Below are positions 8,463 through 16,461 of a DNA stretch of 64,000 nucleotides, one piece after another (within the stretch, counting starts at the first letter, position 1; every line of letters starts with the position of its first letter). This DNA comes from CAMAVH01 sp964628235. Its GTDB lineage: Bacteria; Pseudomonadota; Alphaproteobacteria; SMXQ01. The position numbers were made by a program, and so were the translations under genes. The notes beneath the pieces are model-generated. The model was not told where the DNA came from, did no database searches, and saw only the letters and a program-made list of their open reading frames with translations. Where the stretch lies: positions 30,706 to 94,705 of the forward strand of contig CAZVLU010000007.1 in the NCBI GenBank assembly GCA_964628235.1, written 5' to 3'.

Positions 8463-10414
8463 GCCAGGCACTCCTCGTAATCGGTCGGCGCCGAAGCGGT
8501 CAAACCGGATTCAACTTTTTCTTCCAACTGCCCAGCGATAGCGGCGCGCGACAGCGACTTGGAGCGGCAGTAATAGAGGCTCTTCATGCCGCGCTTCCAC
8601 GCCGTCCAATGCAGCATATGCAGGTCCCACTTATCGATGTCGGCCGGCAGATAAATGTTGATCGACTGGCTCTGGCAGATGTAGGGCGCGCGGTCGGCGG
8701 CGAGATCGATGATCCAGCGCTGGTCGATCTCGAAGGCGGTGCGGTAGATCAGCTTCTCGTCGTCGGTCAGGCAGTCGAGCTGCTGCACCGAGCCCTCATG
8801 CTCGACGATGGACTGCCAGACTTCCGGCGTGTCCTTGCCCTTCTTTTGCAACAGCTTGGTCAATTGCGCGTTGCGCACGACGAAGGCGCCGGACAGCGTC
8901 TTATGCGTGTAGATATTGGCCGGAATCGGCTCAATGCAGGCGCTGGTGCCGCCGCAGATGATGCTGATCGAGGCGGTCGGCGCGATCGAGATCTTGTGGC
9001 TGAAGCGCGCCGCCATGCCGCGCTCGGCGGCATCGGGGCAAGCGCCGCGCTCTTCGGCGAGCAGCACCGAGGCGGCATCCGCCTCGCGGCGGATCTTGCG
9101 GAAGATGCGGAAATTCCACGACTTCGCCAGAGCGCTTTCCATCGGGATACCCTCTTCCTGCAGGAAGGAGTGGAATCCCATGACGCCGAGGCCGACCGAG
9201 CGCTCGCGCATCGCCGAATATTTGGCGCGTTGCATGCTGTCGGGGGCGATGTCGACGAAATAGGTCAGCACGTTGTCGAGCATGCGCAGCACGTCTTCGA
9301 CGAGGTTGGGCTCGTCGCACCATTCGTGCCAGGTCTCGATATTGAGCGAGGCGAGGCAGCAGACGGCGGTGCGGTCCTCGCCGCGATGATCCATGCCGGT
9401 CGGCAGCACGATCTCGCTGCACAGGTTCGACGTGGTGACCTTCAGGCCAAGATCGCGCTGATGCTTGGGCATGGCGCGGTTGACCGAATCGATGAACAGC
9501 AGATAGGGCTCGCCGGTCTGCAGGCGCGTCTCGAGAATGCGCTGCCACAGTTGGCGCGCGTCGACCTCGCGCACCGGCGCGTTGTTCTTCGGGCTGCGCA
9601 GCTTGAACATCGCGCCGTCGCGCACGCAGTCCATGAACTCGTCGGTGATGTTCAGGCCGTGATGCAGGTTGAGGCCCTTGCGGTTGAAATCGCCGGACGC
9701 CTTGCGGATTTCGAGGAACTCCTCGATCTCCGGATGATGGATGTCGAGATAGACGGCGGCCGAGCCGCGGCGCAGCGAGCCCTGACTAATAGCGAGGGTG
9801 AGGCCGTCCATCACATGGATGAAGGGGATGATGCCCGACGTCTCGCCGTTGCCCTTCACCTTCTCGCCGATCGAGCGCACCTTGCCCCAATAGGTGCCGA
9901 TGCCGCCGCCGTTCGAGGCGAGCCAGACGTTCTCGTTCCAGGTGTCGACGATGCCGTCGAGCGAATCGGGCACGCTGTTGAGAAAGCAGGAGATCGGCAG
10001 GCCGCGCGTCGTGCCGCCGTTCGACAGGATGGGGGTCGAGGGCATGAACCACAGGCGCGACATGGCGTCGTACAAGCGCTGGGCATGTTCGACATCGTCG
10101 GCATAGGCGCAAGAGACGCGGGCGAACATGTCTTGGAAGCTTTCGCCCGGCATCAGGTAGCGGTCGGTCAGCGTCGCCTTGCCGAACGGCGTCAGCAGGT
10201 CGTCGCGCGACCGGTCCAGCTTCAGGTCGGACGGTTGCGGCGGACGGGCCAACGGAAAGGGCAGCGGCGCGTGGCGCTCGACGGGCGACGCCGTTGTGGC
10301 CGGCGAGGCAAAGGCCATCGTCGCCTGGCGCGAATGCGCCTGCGGCGCGGGCCGCATCGGCGCCTGCGGCACGAGATTGCCTTGATGATCGAAATCCAAC
10401 GCGAGAGACGACAT
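8453..10414 (-). CDS. nrdA: class Ia ribonucleoside-diphosphate reductase, alpha subunit
   Basis: The 653-residue catalytic subunit, which reduces ribonucleoside diphosphates to deoxy forms. Active-site segments PISCFLNSV, SNLCSEI and CCLASLN carry the expected cysteines, and the C-terminus ends in CLACQ, giving the redox pair Cys649/Cys652. The N-terminal 70 residues are Pro/Ala-rich with no recognisable ATP-cone, so the usual dATP off-switch seems absent. The ATG at 10414 follows a GGGGGAG ribosome site; longer frames would enter the riboswitch leader. A cobalamin riboswitch lies just upstream, implying repression of this B12-independent enzyme when cobalamin is plentiful. Confidence 0.95.
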   Translation of the reverse strand: MSSLALDFDHQGNLVPQAPMRPAPQAHSRQATMAFASPATTASPVERHAPLPFPLARPPQPSDLKLDRSRDDLLTPFGKATLTDRYLMPGESFQDMFARVSCAYADDVEHAQRLYDAMSRLWFMPSTPILSNGGTTRGLPISCFLNSVPDSLDGIVDTWNENVWLASNGGGIGTYWGKVRSIGEKVKGNGETSGIIPFIHVMDGLTLAISQGSLRRGSAAVYLDIHHPEIEEFLEIRKASGDFNRKGLNLHHGLNITDEFMDCVRDGAMFKLRSPKNNAPVREVDARQLWQRILETRLQTGEPYLLFIDSVNRAMPKHQRDLGLKVTTSNLCSEIVLPTGMDHRGEDRTAVCCLASLNIETWHEWCDEPNLVEDVLRMLDNVLTYFVDIAPDSMQRAKYSAMRERSVGLGVMGFHSFLQEEGIPMESALAKSWNFRIFRKIRREADAASVLLAEERGACPDAAERGMAARFSHKISIAPTASISIICGGTSACIEPIPANIYTHKTLSGAFVVRNAQLTKLLQKKGKDTPEVWQSIVEHEGSVQQLDCLTDDEKLIYRTAFEIDQRWIIDLAADRAPYICQSQSINIYLPADIDKWDLHMLHWTAWKRGMKSLYYCRSKSLSRAAIAGQLEEKVESGLTASAPTDYEECLACQ

Positions 10415-10418
10415 GCCC

Positions 10419-10461
10419 ACTCCCCCTCTAAAACTCTGGCTCAAATGTCGGCCGGGGGAAT
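10419..10461 (-). promoter_or_regulatory. possible Shine-Dalgarno sequestering hairpin of the nrdA leader
   Basis: On the transcript, ATTCCCCC (10461-10454) can pair with GGGGGAGT (10426-10419), eight pairs including one G-U, closing a loop of about 27 bases and burying the nrdA ribosome site. Between it and the riboswitch, CTTGCAGG and CCTGCAAG form a second stem. This fits a translational expression platform; the pairing is by eye only. Confidence 0.45.
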
Positions 10462-10530
10462 CGGACCCTTGCAGGACTCGGACTCGTCCCTGCAAGCGTC
10501 GTCGGATCACCCCGCCCGAAAACTGTTTCG

Positions 10531-10718
10531 GCGTGCACGGCAGGTCTCCTGGCTCGCGGGTCGTCGCCGCTGTCTGGCCTTCCCGACGCGACAGGCGTCA
10601 GTGGCGGTAATGACAGCAGGCTCGCCGCTTACAGTTGCGGGGGCAGCCCCGGCTTTGGCGCATCGCGCCGCACCGACTTCCCTCTTAGCCCCGGATATTG
10701 CGATCCGGAGAACCGTGG
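10531..10718 (-). ncRNA. cobalamin (AdoCbl) riboswitch upstream of nrdAB
   Basis: The minus strand carries the conserved blocks of the cobalamin riboswitch in order: GGTT..CCGGAT and ATCCGGGGCTAA, then GAGGGAAGTCGGTG, GCCGGGGCTGCCCCCGC with AACTGTAAGCGGCGAGC (B12 box region), CCACTG, GGGAAGGCCAGACAGC, and the closing GCGAGCCAGGAGACCTGCC. It lies 117 bases upstream of the nrdA start. Cobalamin binding normally shuts expression off. On a class Ia reductase this makes sense if the cell also has a B12-dependent class II reductase, as described for Streptomyces nrdAB. No class II gene is visible in this window. Confidence 0.96.
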
Positions 10719-10726
10719 ACCCCAGA

Positions 10727-10755
10727 TTTAGTGATGAAGGCCATAACCCTGTCAA
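10727..10755 (-). promoter_or_regulatory. candidate sigma-70 promoter for the riboswitch-nrdAB transcript
   Basis: On the minus strand TTGACA (10755-10750) is followed after 17 bases by ACTAAA (10732-10727). The -35 is perfect, the -10 weak. Transcription would begin near 10720, at the 5' end of the riboswitch, which supports the assignment. Confidence 0.5.
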
Positions 10756-10815
10756 GCGACCGCTGGAAGCCCGCAGAAACATTGGCTTGGCGCGCGCCAA
10801 AGAAATTTCACGGCC

Positions 10816-12147
10816 TCACTCGACAAATTCGGCCAAATCGGGGATGCGCGTGAAAGCGACCTTGGCGCCCAGGTAGTCCAGCTCTTTGCCGCCCCCCGGC
10901 TTGTCGCTGAGCACACCGAAGCCGACCGTGTCGCGACCGTAGCGCTTGTTGAGCAGGTCGAGCTTGGCCGACAGCAGCGCGCCCCGCGTGTCGCCGAGGC
11001 GCGGCGCTTCGACCAACTGCATCACTTTGCCGAGCGGCGCGGGCGCTGCGGCGCGGCGCTGACTGAAAAGATCGAGCGTGGTGTCGGCCAGCGGCGTCAA
11101 ATCGTGCAGCACCACCGACACTTTTTTAAGCCGGCGCGGCTGCCACGGCGTCACATGGCGCGCCCATAGGCTATCGAGCGCTTCGAGGATGGCAGCGCTG
11201 TCCTGCGTCCCGCCCAAACGAAAATCGCCGAAGTAGCGCTGGCCGCTTTCGGACCGCGCGCTCATGGCGAGGTGGCCGGCGACATAATCGAGGCGGCGCA
11301 AGCGCGCGCCCGCCTTGGCCGCCAAACGGCGTGCCACCAGTCGCGCCTTGTCCGCCTGGCGCAGATCGGGATCGAGCACGCGGCTATGGCCGATGGTGCG
11401 GCGCTGCGTCTCCTTCGGCGGCAGATCGAAGCCGTGCAGCATGTACCAAAAGCCGTCGCCGGTGACGCCGCCCCAACTGCGCCGGGCAGCGCGTGGCGCC
11501 AGATTCCACAGGCTTTGCAAGTCGCCGACGCCGGCGCGCAACAGGCGGCGCTCCATGTTGGCGCCGATGCCGGGCAGATCGCGCAGCTTCAGCTTGAGGA
11601 GCGGCCCGGGCAATTCGCCGAGGCCGATCGCGGTCAAGCCATCGGGCTTTTCGAGTTCGGTCGCCACCTTGGCGAGGAAGCGGTTGGGTGCCACGCCAAC
11701 CGAACAGCGCAGGCAAGGTCCCACCGCGTCGAGGATGGCCCGTTTGACGCGGCGGCCGAGGTCGAGGGCGGCGGCGCGGCCGCGCTGCTCCTCGCGCAGC
11801 ACGCAGCCCATCTCGTCGACCGATTCGACGCGCGTCACGCCGATCACGGTTTTGACGGCGGCGACGATGCGATGGTGAAAGCGCACATAGATGTCGTGAC
11901 GCGCCGGCACGACGATGAGGTCCGGGCATTTCTCCTTGGCCTCCCAGATCGGCGTGCCGGTCTTGATGCCGAAGGCTTTGGCCTCGTAGCTGGCGGCGAT
12001 GGCGCAGGTCGAATCGCTCATCACCGGCGCGACGGCGATGGGCCGGCCGCGCAAAGCGGGATCGAGCTGCTGCTCGACGCTGGCGAAATAGCTGTTCAAA
12101 TCGAGGAACAGCCACCGCAGCAAATCGGGATCGTCTGTCGTCCGCAT
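10816..12147 (-). CDS. Y-family translesion DNA polymerase (DinB/UmuC-like)
   Basis: A 443-residue error-prone polymerase. The palm carboxylates are in FLDLNSYFASVEQ (Asp16) and SVDEMG (Asp111, Glu112); Phe21 sits at the steric-gate position. A helix-hairpin-helix-like LPGIGANMERRLL follows around residue 195, then a little-finger-like domain. The DLNSYF and SVDEM wording differs from the classic DinB forms (DVDAFF, SIDEA), so this is a divergent branch. It is not the ImuB protein, which lacks these residues, and no imuA or dnaE2 is adjacent. A GTTC-N7-GTTC LexA box 110 bases upstream points to SOS induction. Confidence 0.9.
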   Translation of the reverse strand: MRTTDDPDLLRWLFLDLNSYFASVEQQLDPALRGRPIAVAPVMSDSTCAIAASYEAKAFGIKTGTPIWEAKEKCPDLIVVPARHDIYVRFHHRIVAAVKTVIGVTRVESVDEMGCVLREEQRGRAAALDLGRRVKRAILDAVGPCLRCSVGVAPNRFLAKVATELEKPDGLTAIGLGELPGPLLKLKLRDLPGIGANMERRLLRAGVGDLQSLWNLAPRAARRSWGGVTGDGFWYMLHGFDLPPKETQRRTIGHSRVLDPDLRQADKARLVARRLAAKAGARLRRLDYVAGHLAMSARSESGQRYFGDFRLGGTQDSAAILEALDSLWARHVTPWQPRRLKKVSVVLHDLTPLADTTLDLFSQRRAAAPAPLGKVMQLVEAPRLGDTRGALLSAKLDLLNKRYGRDTVGFGVLSDKPGGGKELDYLGAKVAFTRIPDLAEFVE

Positions 12148-12256
12148 GAGCCCATCCGGTGAGACCCGAAGCCGCCACCGGCCAGGCCTCGGTGGAAGCG
12201 AGGCAAGACCGGACGGCGGATCGCAAGAGAGCGGACGAGAGTCTTTAGCTCAGTGA

Positions 12257-12271
12257 GAACAAAATAGGAAC
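12257..12271 (-). promoter_or_regulatory. LexA SOS box (GTTC-N7-GTTC)
   Basis: The minus strand reads GTTC CTATTTT GTTC, an exact match to the alphaproteobacterial LexA operator, in an AT-rich island upstream of the Y-family polymerase that starts at 12147. It lies roughly 110 bases from the start codon, so the promoter should overlap it. Confidence 0.85.
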
Positions 12272-12333
12272 AATAAAAAAGGCGGACGAAATCATCCATC
12301 TTTTTCAATAGGATAATGGCCGAACGGGCCGCG

Positions 12334-13542
12334 CTACACCGGCTTGCCGACCGCCGGCTTGACCCAGCCGGCGGGGATCGCCGTCCCGATGCAGATCAGC
12401 GAGAAGGCCGCCGAGGCCCAGAACACCATGCCCGGCGAGGCGCCGTCCATCAGCAGGCCGTAGATCGTCGGCGAAACCGCCTGGCCGAACATGAAGCCGG
12501 TGGTGACGAAGGCGAAGACGGTGCCGACGCTGGCGCCGGGCACAGCGTGGCGCACCATGATGTCGCGCGACGTGTTCACCAGGCCGCGCAGCGCGCCGAC
12601 GGCGGCGAGCAGAACGAGCGCGATCCAGAACGGCAAGCCGGAGAAACCGACCAACGCGATCATCACGGCGCTGACGCTGAAAGACGCGATCAGCGTCAGG
12701 TGGTGGTGCTTGGTATGGTCGGCGAGCCAGCCGCCCGGCAGCACGGCGATCAGCGAGGCGATCATGTAAACGGTGAGCGCCAAGTTCGCCGTGGTCAGCG
12801 AGATGCCGTAAATGTCGGTCAAGGCCGAGACGGCGAATTGCGCGATGCCGGCATTGGCCGCCGACGAGGCCGCGTAGAAGGTGAAGAACAGCATCACCGT
12901 CGGCGAGGTGACCATGTCGCGCCAGGTCAGCGAGCCGGCCCCGCGCTTTTTCGGCGTGCCGCTCTCGCCGATCACGCCGGAGCAGGCCAGCAGCACGATC
13001 GACAGCGCCACGCCGACGCTGCCGATGATCGCCACGGCGATGCGCCAACTGCTCAGCTCATAGAGGCTGACCATGACGAAGGGCGCGATGGCGAAACCGA
13101 TCGAGCCGCCGAAGGTGTGGATCGAGAAGGCGCGGCCCAAGCGCTTTTCGCTCACCGTGCCCGACAGGATCGAATAGTCCGCCGGATGGAACACCGAGCT
13201 GCCGACGCCGGCGAGCGCCATTAGCCCCATAAGCTGCCAGTAATTGTCGACCAGGGAGACCAGCGCGATGGCGGCTCCGTTGAGGAATAAGCCGCCGATC
13301 AGCACCGGGCGCGAGCCGATGCGCTCGCACAGAAAGCCCATCGGCGTCTGCAGCACGCCGGTAAAGGCGGCGAATACGGCCGTCGCCACGCCGAGAGCGG
13401 CATAGTCGAGGCCAAGGTCGGCGCGGATGACGGGAAACAGCGGCGGCAGCACCAGCATGTAAAGATGGCTCAGCAGATGGGCGAAGCTGATCAGCCCCAC
13501 CACCTGGGTCTCGCGCCGCCCCATCCCCAATGTCATTGCCAT
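12334..13542 (-). CDS. MFS transporter, Fsr-like
   Basis: A 402-residue inner-membrane transporter with about 12 hydrophobic segments. After a short polar start, SFAHLLSHLYMLVLPPLFP and the loop between helices 2 and 3 (GFLCERIGSRPVLIGG) match MFS motif A; FHPADYSILSGTVSEKRLGRAFS resembles fosmidomycin-resistance (Fsr) type exporters. No neighbouring gene suggests a substrate. The strong terminator at 13686-13722 separates it from csbD, so it is likely transcribed from its own promoter in 13543-13685. Confidence 0.85.
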   Translation of the reverse strand: MAMTLGMGRRETQVVGLISFAHLLSHLYMLVLPPLFPVIRADLGLDYAALGVATAVFAAFTGVLQTPMGFLCERIGSRPVLIGGLFLNGAAIALVSLVDNYWQLMGLMALAGVGSSVFHPADYSILSGTVSEKRLGRAFSIHTFGGSIGFAIAPFVMVSLYELSSWRIAVAIIGSVGVALSIVLLACSGVIGESGTPKKRGAGSLTWRDMVTSPTVMLFFTFYAASSAANAGIAQFAVSALTDIYGISLTTANLALTVYMIASLIAVLPGGWLADHTKHHHLTLIASFSVSAVMIALVGFSGLPFWIALVLLAAVGALRGLVNTSRDIMVRHAVPGASVGTVFAFVTTGFMFGQAVSPTIYGLLMDGASPGMVFWASAAFSLICIGTAIPAGWVKPAVGKPV

Positions 13543-13685
13543 GCTGCGTTCCCTGCCACCTTAGAGGGAGCTACCAGACCGGTCCCTTCAGCGCAAGACG
13601 CGAAGCCGACACGCGCTGTTCCTCTAGACGTGACGTTCCTGCTGGCGCAACGGCCGGCAACGTCAAAACGATATGACGGCAGTGG

Positions 13686-13722
13686 TTAGAGAAAAGGCCG
13701 CGCCCAATCGAGGCGCGGCCTT
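13686..13722 (-). terminator. Rho-independent terminator of the csbD-like gene
   Basis: On the minus strand an 11-base perfect stem (AAGGCCGCGCC with GGCGCGGCCTT) closes a seven-base loop and is followed by TTCTCT. It lies 35 bases after the CsbD stop. Confidence 0.8.
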
Positions 13723-13756
13723 GTCATCTGCCAGGGCTCTAAAGCGAAGGCTAGAC

Positions 13757-13957
13757 TTAGTTATAGGCCTTTTCCCATGCCTTCACTTGCTCGTCGGCTT
13801 CCTCTTTGGCGATGCCGTAGCGCTCTTGAATGCGGCCGACCAATTCGTCGCGCGCGCCTTCGGCAACGGTCAAATCGTCATCGGTGAGCTTGCCCCACTG
13901 CTGCTTGGCCTTACCTTTGGCCTGTTTCCAATCGCCTTTGATCTGATCCCAATTCAT
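13757..13957 (-). CDS. CsbD-family stress protein
   Basis: A 66-residue cytoplasmic protein with the CsbD signature MNWDQIKGDWKQAKGK and QWGKLTDDDL, ending in a charged helix with Glu/Lys pairs. CsbD proteins are small general-stress proteins of unknown mechanism. The ATG at 13957 is chosen because AGGAG lies seven bases upstream; in-frame codons further upstream lack this and the family homology. A matching EcfG promoter (14036-14061) would give a 5' leader of about 70 bases. The gene is divergent from the DUF3309 gene, which has its own EcfG promoter. Confidence 0.92.
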   Translation of the reverse strand: MNWDQIKGDWKQAKGKAKQQWGKLTDDDLTVAEGARDELVGRIQERYGIAKEEADEQVKAWEKAYN

Positions 13958-14035
13958 CGTCGAACTCCTATGTGCTGCGGCACGCATTGCGCGCCATGAC
14001 GTGGAAGATGCCGCACTCCGCCGGCTTGCAAGAGA

Positions 14036-14061
14036 AACGGGGAACCGCGCTTTCTCGTTCC
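14036..14061 (-). promoter_or_regulatory. EcfG-type promoter for the csbD-like gene
   Basis: On the minus strand GGAAC (14061-14057) and CGTT (14039-14036) are separated by 17 bases, matching the general-stress sigma factor consensus of alphaproteobacteria. Confidence 0.75.
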
Positions 14062-14112
14062 TGTTCCGGCTTTAGGAACTTCACGGTGGAACGAATCCAT
14101 CCGAAGCAAATG

Positions 14113-14138
14113 GGAACCAAGTCCGCATTGAGAGCGTT
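14113..14138 (+). promoter_or_regulatory. EcfG-type promoter for the DUF3309/DUF421 genes
   Basis: GGAAC (14113-14117) and CGTT (14135-14138) are 17 bases apart on the plus strand, pointing away from the csbD promoter. The start codon at 14219 is about 80 bases downstream. Confidence 0.75.
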
Positions 14139-14218
14139 GAGGGGGAGATCGATGGCATTCGTCGAACAAAGTTCACCCGAACAAAACAAACCGCACCAAA
14201 TCTCACAAGGGGACGACC

Positions 14219-14374
14219 ATGCTGAGCACCATCCTGTTAATCGTTTTGATCTTGATTCTGGTGGGCGCGCTCCCGGCCTGGGGCCATAGCCGCAGTTGGG
14301 GCTACGGGCCGAGCGGCCTGACCTTCGTCCTGCTTATCATCCTGATCGTGCTGCTGGCGACCGGCCGCATTTAA
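14219..14374 (+). CDS. DUF3309-family small membrane protein
   Basis: A 51-residue protein of two hydrophobic helices (residues 2-19 and 33-47) joined by GHSRSWGYGPSG, the typical layout of DUF3309 proteins common in alphaproteobacterial stress regulons. An AAGGGG ribosome site lies eight bases before the ATG. It carries its own EcfG promoter and is followed by a hairpin at 14382-14430 and then by the DUF421 gene. Molecular function is unknown; context suggests envelope stress tolerance. Confidence 0.88.
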   Translation: MLSTILLIVLILILVGALPAWGHSRSWGYGPSGLTFVLLIILIVLLATGRI

Positions 14375-14381
14375 TCAGGCT

Positions 14382-14430
14382 GCGAAAAGCGCGGCGTCAG
14401 CGAGAGAGAAGCTCGCACGCCGCGCTTCGC
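14382..14430 (+). terminator. strong inverted repeat between the DUF3309 and DUF421 genes
   Basis: GCGAA and GCGCGGCGT (14382-14397) pair with ACGCCGCGC and TTCGC (14417-14430) around a 19-base loop. With no T run it is a partial terminator or 3' stabiliser that could lower DUF421 expression relative to DUF3309. Confidence 0.45.
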
Positions 14431-14511
14431 CCCCGTCAACGAGGAGACGGGAGTCGGCAAGACGAGCAGTCAGCGCAAGGCCGGCGCCAAGACATAGCGA
14501 GCTGACCGTTC

Positions 14512-15018
14512 ATGTTCGAACTGACTCTGCCATGGTGGGAACTCGTGCTTCGCGGCGCGGGCGTCTACGTCATGGTGCTCGGCTTGATGCGCATCAGCGG
14601 CAAACGCCAGCTCGGCCAACTCACGCCGTTCGATCTGGTCATGCTGATGCTGATCAGCGAAGCCGTATCCAACGCGCTAACCGCCGAGGAGAACTCGTGG
14701 CTCGGCGCGACGATCGTCGTCACGACAATGCTTCTTCTCAACCTCGTCATCGGCATGGTGACGACGCGCTCGATCCGCTTGGAGCGTTTGATGGAAGGAC
14801 GGCCGCGCTTTTTGGTGCGCGAGGGGCGCGTGCATTACCGCACGCTGCGCGAGGAATCGATCTCCAACAACGAATTGATGGCGGCGCTGCGCCAGAACGG
14901 CTGCTTCACGCCGGCGCAGGCGGAATACGCCATTCTCGAGACGACAGGAAAAATCTCCGTGAAGCGCCGTGACGGCGGCGATGATTGCGCCCCGGACAAT
15001 CAGCCGCTCGCCGGTTAA
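14512..15018 (+). CDS. DUF421 (YetF-like) membrane protein
   Basis: A 168-residue inner-membrane protein. Three hydrophobic helices occupy about residues 10-85, including the family segment MRISGKRQLGQLTPFDLV; the cytoplasmic half holds GRPRFLVREGRV and ISNNELMAALRQNG, typical of the YetF/YcaP C-terminal domain. The biochemical role is unknown. It lies downstream of the EcfG-controlled DUF3309 gene on the same strand and may be part of its transcript. It converges on the cysteine-cluster gene, with 11 bases between the stops. Confidence 0.9.
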   Translation: MFELTLPWWELVLRGAGVYVMVLGLMRISGKRQLGQLTPFDLVMLMLISEAVSNALTAEENSWLGATIVVTTMLLLNLVIGMVTTRSIRLERLMEGRPRFLVREGRVHYRTLREESISNNELMAALRQNGCFTPAQAEYAILETTGKISVKRRDGGDDCAPDNQPLAG

Positions 15019-15029
15019 CTGGCAGCCGC

Positions 15030-15434
15030 CTACCAATTGCCTGTGGTCGAAATCCAATCGGGGTCTTCCTGCGAGGTGCGCTCGAAGGTCAGGAAGTCGT
15101 AATAGCCGCAACGGCCTTCGCCGGGGAATTCGCGGCAGATGCGCGGACGGCCTTCATAAATCGTGCAGCGGCGCAGATCGCGGTCGAAGAATTTGCAGAT
15201 CGTGCCGAAATGCTCGTCGGCATGATGGCGCAAAATGCGCTCGCCCGGCTCCGCGCCGGCCTTCGTGTGCTTGGCGCGCGCTTCTTCGGCGCTGATGCCG
15301 AAATGTTTTCCCAGCCGCTTGATGTCGAAGTCGGAAACGATCACCCGGGCGTAAGAGCAGCATTGGCCGGGGCATTTCGAGCAATCGTAGAGCTTTCGCT
15401 TCGCCTTGGGTTTTGTCGTCTTTGCTTTCGCCAT
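15030..15434 (-). CDS. YkgJ-family cysteine-cluster protein
   Basis: A 134-residue protein with a Lys-rich N-terminus and eight or more cysteines. CSKCPGQCC (about residues 18-26), then C in TICKFFD, C in RRCTIY, C in PRICREF and C in GRCGYY match the CxxCx3CC...C...C pattern of YkgJ/UPF0153 proteins, thought to bind zinc or an iron-sulfur cluster. The partner and substrate are unknown. The ATG at 15434 is preferred because homology begins soon after. No operon partner is seen on this strand. Confidence 0.85.
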   Translation of the reverse strand: MAKAKTTKPKAKRKLYDCSKCPGQCCSYARVIVSDFDIKRLGKHFGISAEEARAKHTKAGAEPGERILRHHADEHFGTICKFFDRDLRRCTIYEGRPRICREFPGEGRCGYYDFLTFERTSQEDPDWISTTGNW

Positions 15435-15718
15435 GATGGTACGCGCACCTGAGTGAGAGCCTTGGGTGAAGGCAGGTCTTTGATTCTCCTTACATGGACG
15501 ACTGCCGTTTCGCAATCGCCACATGAGTTTCGGACCGCCGTGTCAGCCTCTTGCGCCGGCCCGCTCGGGTAATTCGCTTACCTTTCATGACGCGACTCGC
15601 GCAATCGGCGGGGCGCGGACGCCTTGCGGGAATCGGCTTGTCGGCCCTTGCAGCCCGGCCTATGCTCAAACTTATAAAGCGTTGATTGCGCGATCCCCGC
15701 GTAGCTTTTGAGGCTGAG

Positions 15719-16081
15719 ATGGCGTTGTTCTCTCGTCGCTTGATGGTGTGGCTGTTGGCGCTGGCGGTGATCGTCGGCGCGAGTCCCGTCATGGCTGCGA
15801 GCTTTGGCGCCGAAGGTCCGGAGGTCTCGCAAGCCGGCCACGGCGTGCCGACGACGCCGATTCAGGCCGCCCTCGACGAGGGCTTCAATCCCGCCATCGA
15901 AGACGAAAGCAGCCGCCGCGTCGCCGACCATAGCGACAACGACGATGCTGCCGCCATTGCCACGGCCGCACTGGCCGTCGGCGACTTCGGCCTTTCGCGC
16001 CATGCGCAGGCCGAACCCCAGAGCTGGATCGCCGCTGGCGTCCGCTCCTCCCAGCACAAGACCGGCCCTCCGACCGCCTGA
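15719..16081 (+). CDS. hypothetical secreted protein
   Basis: A 120-residue protein I do not recognise. It begins with an apparent Sec signal (basic MALFSRRLM, a hydrophobic core to about residue 21, then SPVMAAS as a likely cleavage site). The mature part is short, acidic and Ala-rich with no cysteine and no motif I can name. GAGG lies six bases before the ATG. The opposite strand is also open across this stretch, so the call rests on the signal peptide and the ribosome site. No gene lies between it and the tandem hairpins ending at 16500. Confidence 0.5.
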   Translation: MALFSRRLMVWLLALAVIVGASPVMAASFGAEGPEVSQAGHGVPTTPIQAALDEGFNPAIEDESSRRVADHSDNDDAAAIATAALAVGDFGLSRHAQAEPQSWIAAGVRSSQHKTGPPTA

Positions 16082-16282
16082 GACCTTCCTCCGACTGCGA
16101 CCGCTTCGCTTGAAGAAGGCGGCAACGCAGCCAAACGGACGAAGGTAGAGGCGGATTCCATCGTCGGCAGGGCGTTCTAAGCCCACTCCCTCTCCCCCTG
16201 CGCAATTGCGCAAGCCCGCCGGCGCTCCGTCTTTGCCGCCCGTCCGTTCGATGACCGCAATCGGAACAACGGATAAGCACGC

Positions 16283-16372
16283 ATGGAAAATTCCACGACC
16301 GAATCCGCCTTCATGGCTCCTGTCGCCATCGGCGATCCCATCCCGGCGCTCAAGGTCATCCCCACCGTTTAA
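16283..16372 (+). CDS. possible 29-residue peptide
   Basis: A short frame that starts ATG GAA AAT, encodes 29 residues with a polar first half (MENSTTESAF) and a hydrophobic, Pro-rich end (IPALKVIPTV), and stops just ahead of a 12-base perfect hairpin and a Rho-independent terminator. There is no cysteine, signal peptide or clear Shine-Dalgarno. It may be a leader peptide, a small peptide gene or chance. Confidence 0.25.
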   Translation: MENSTTESAFMAPVAIGDPIPALKVIPTV

Positions 16373-16397
16373 CGACGGTGCGGTTGAGCGTCGGCTG

Positions 16398-16431
16398 CCG
16401 GGGGCGGGCTATCAGTTCGGCCCGCCCCCGG
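16398..16431 (+). repeat. 12-base perfect inverted repeat
   Basis: CCGGGGGCGGGC (16398-16409) and GCCCGCCCCCGG (16420-16431) form a perfect stem with a 10-base loop, 30 bases before the terminator at 16462. It has no T run and may be a transcript stabiliser or a first, weaker terminator. Confidence 0.7.
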
Positions 16432-16461
16432 GTCTTGTAAGCGTAAGCGTACCCTTACTCG

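Noticed and set aside
10445..10500. T-arm-like string and hairpin suggesting a tRNA between nrdA and its riboswitch
   Set aside because: Only three T-stem pairs can form, and there is no D-arm, anticodon arm or matching acceptor stem.
8441..10876. 811-codon open frame on the plus strand opposite nrdA
   Set aside because: It is the GC-rich antisense shadow of nrdA, crosses the riboswitch, and has Arg/Ala/His-rich composition with no family resemblance.
15578..16213. Minus-strand frame opposite the secreted protein gene
   Set aside because: It has no ribosome site or motif; the plus strand has a signal peptide and a Shine-Dalgarno.
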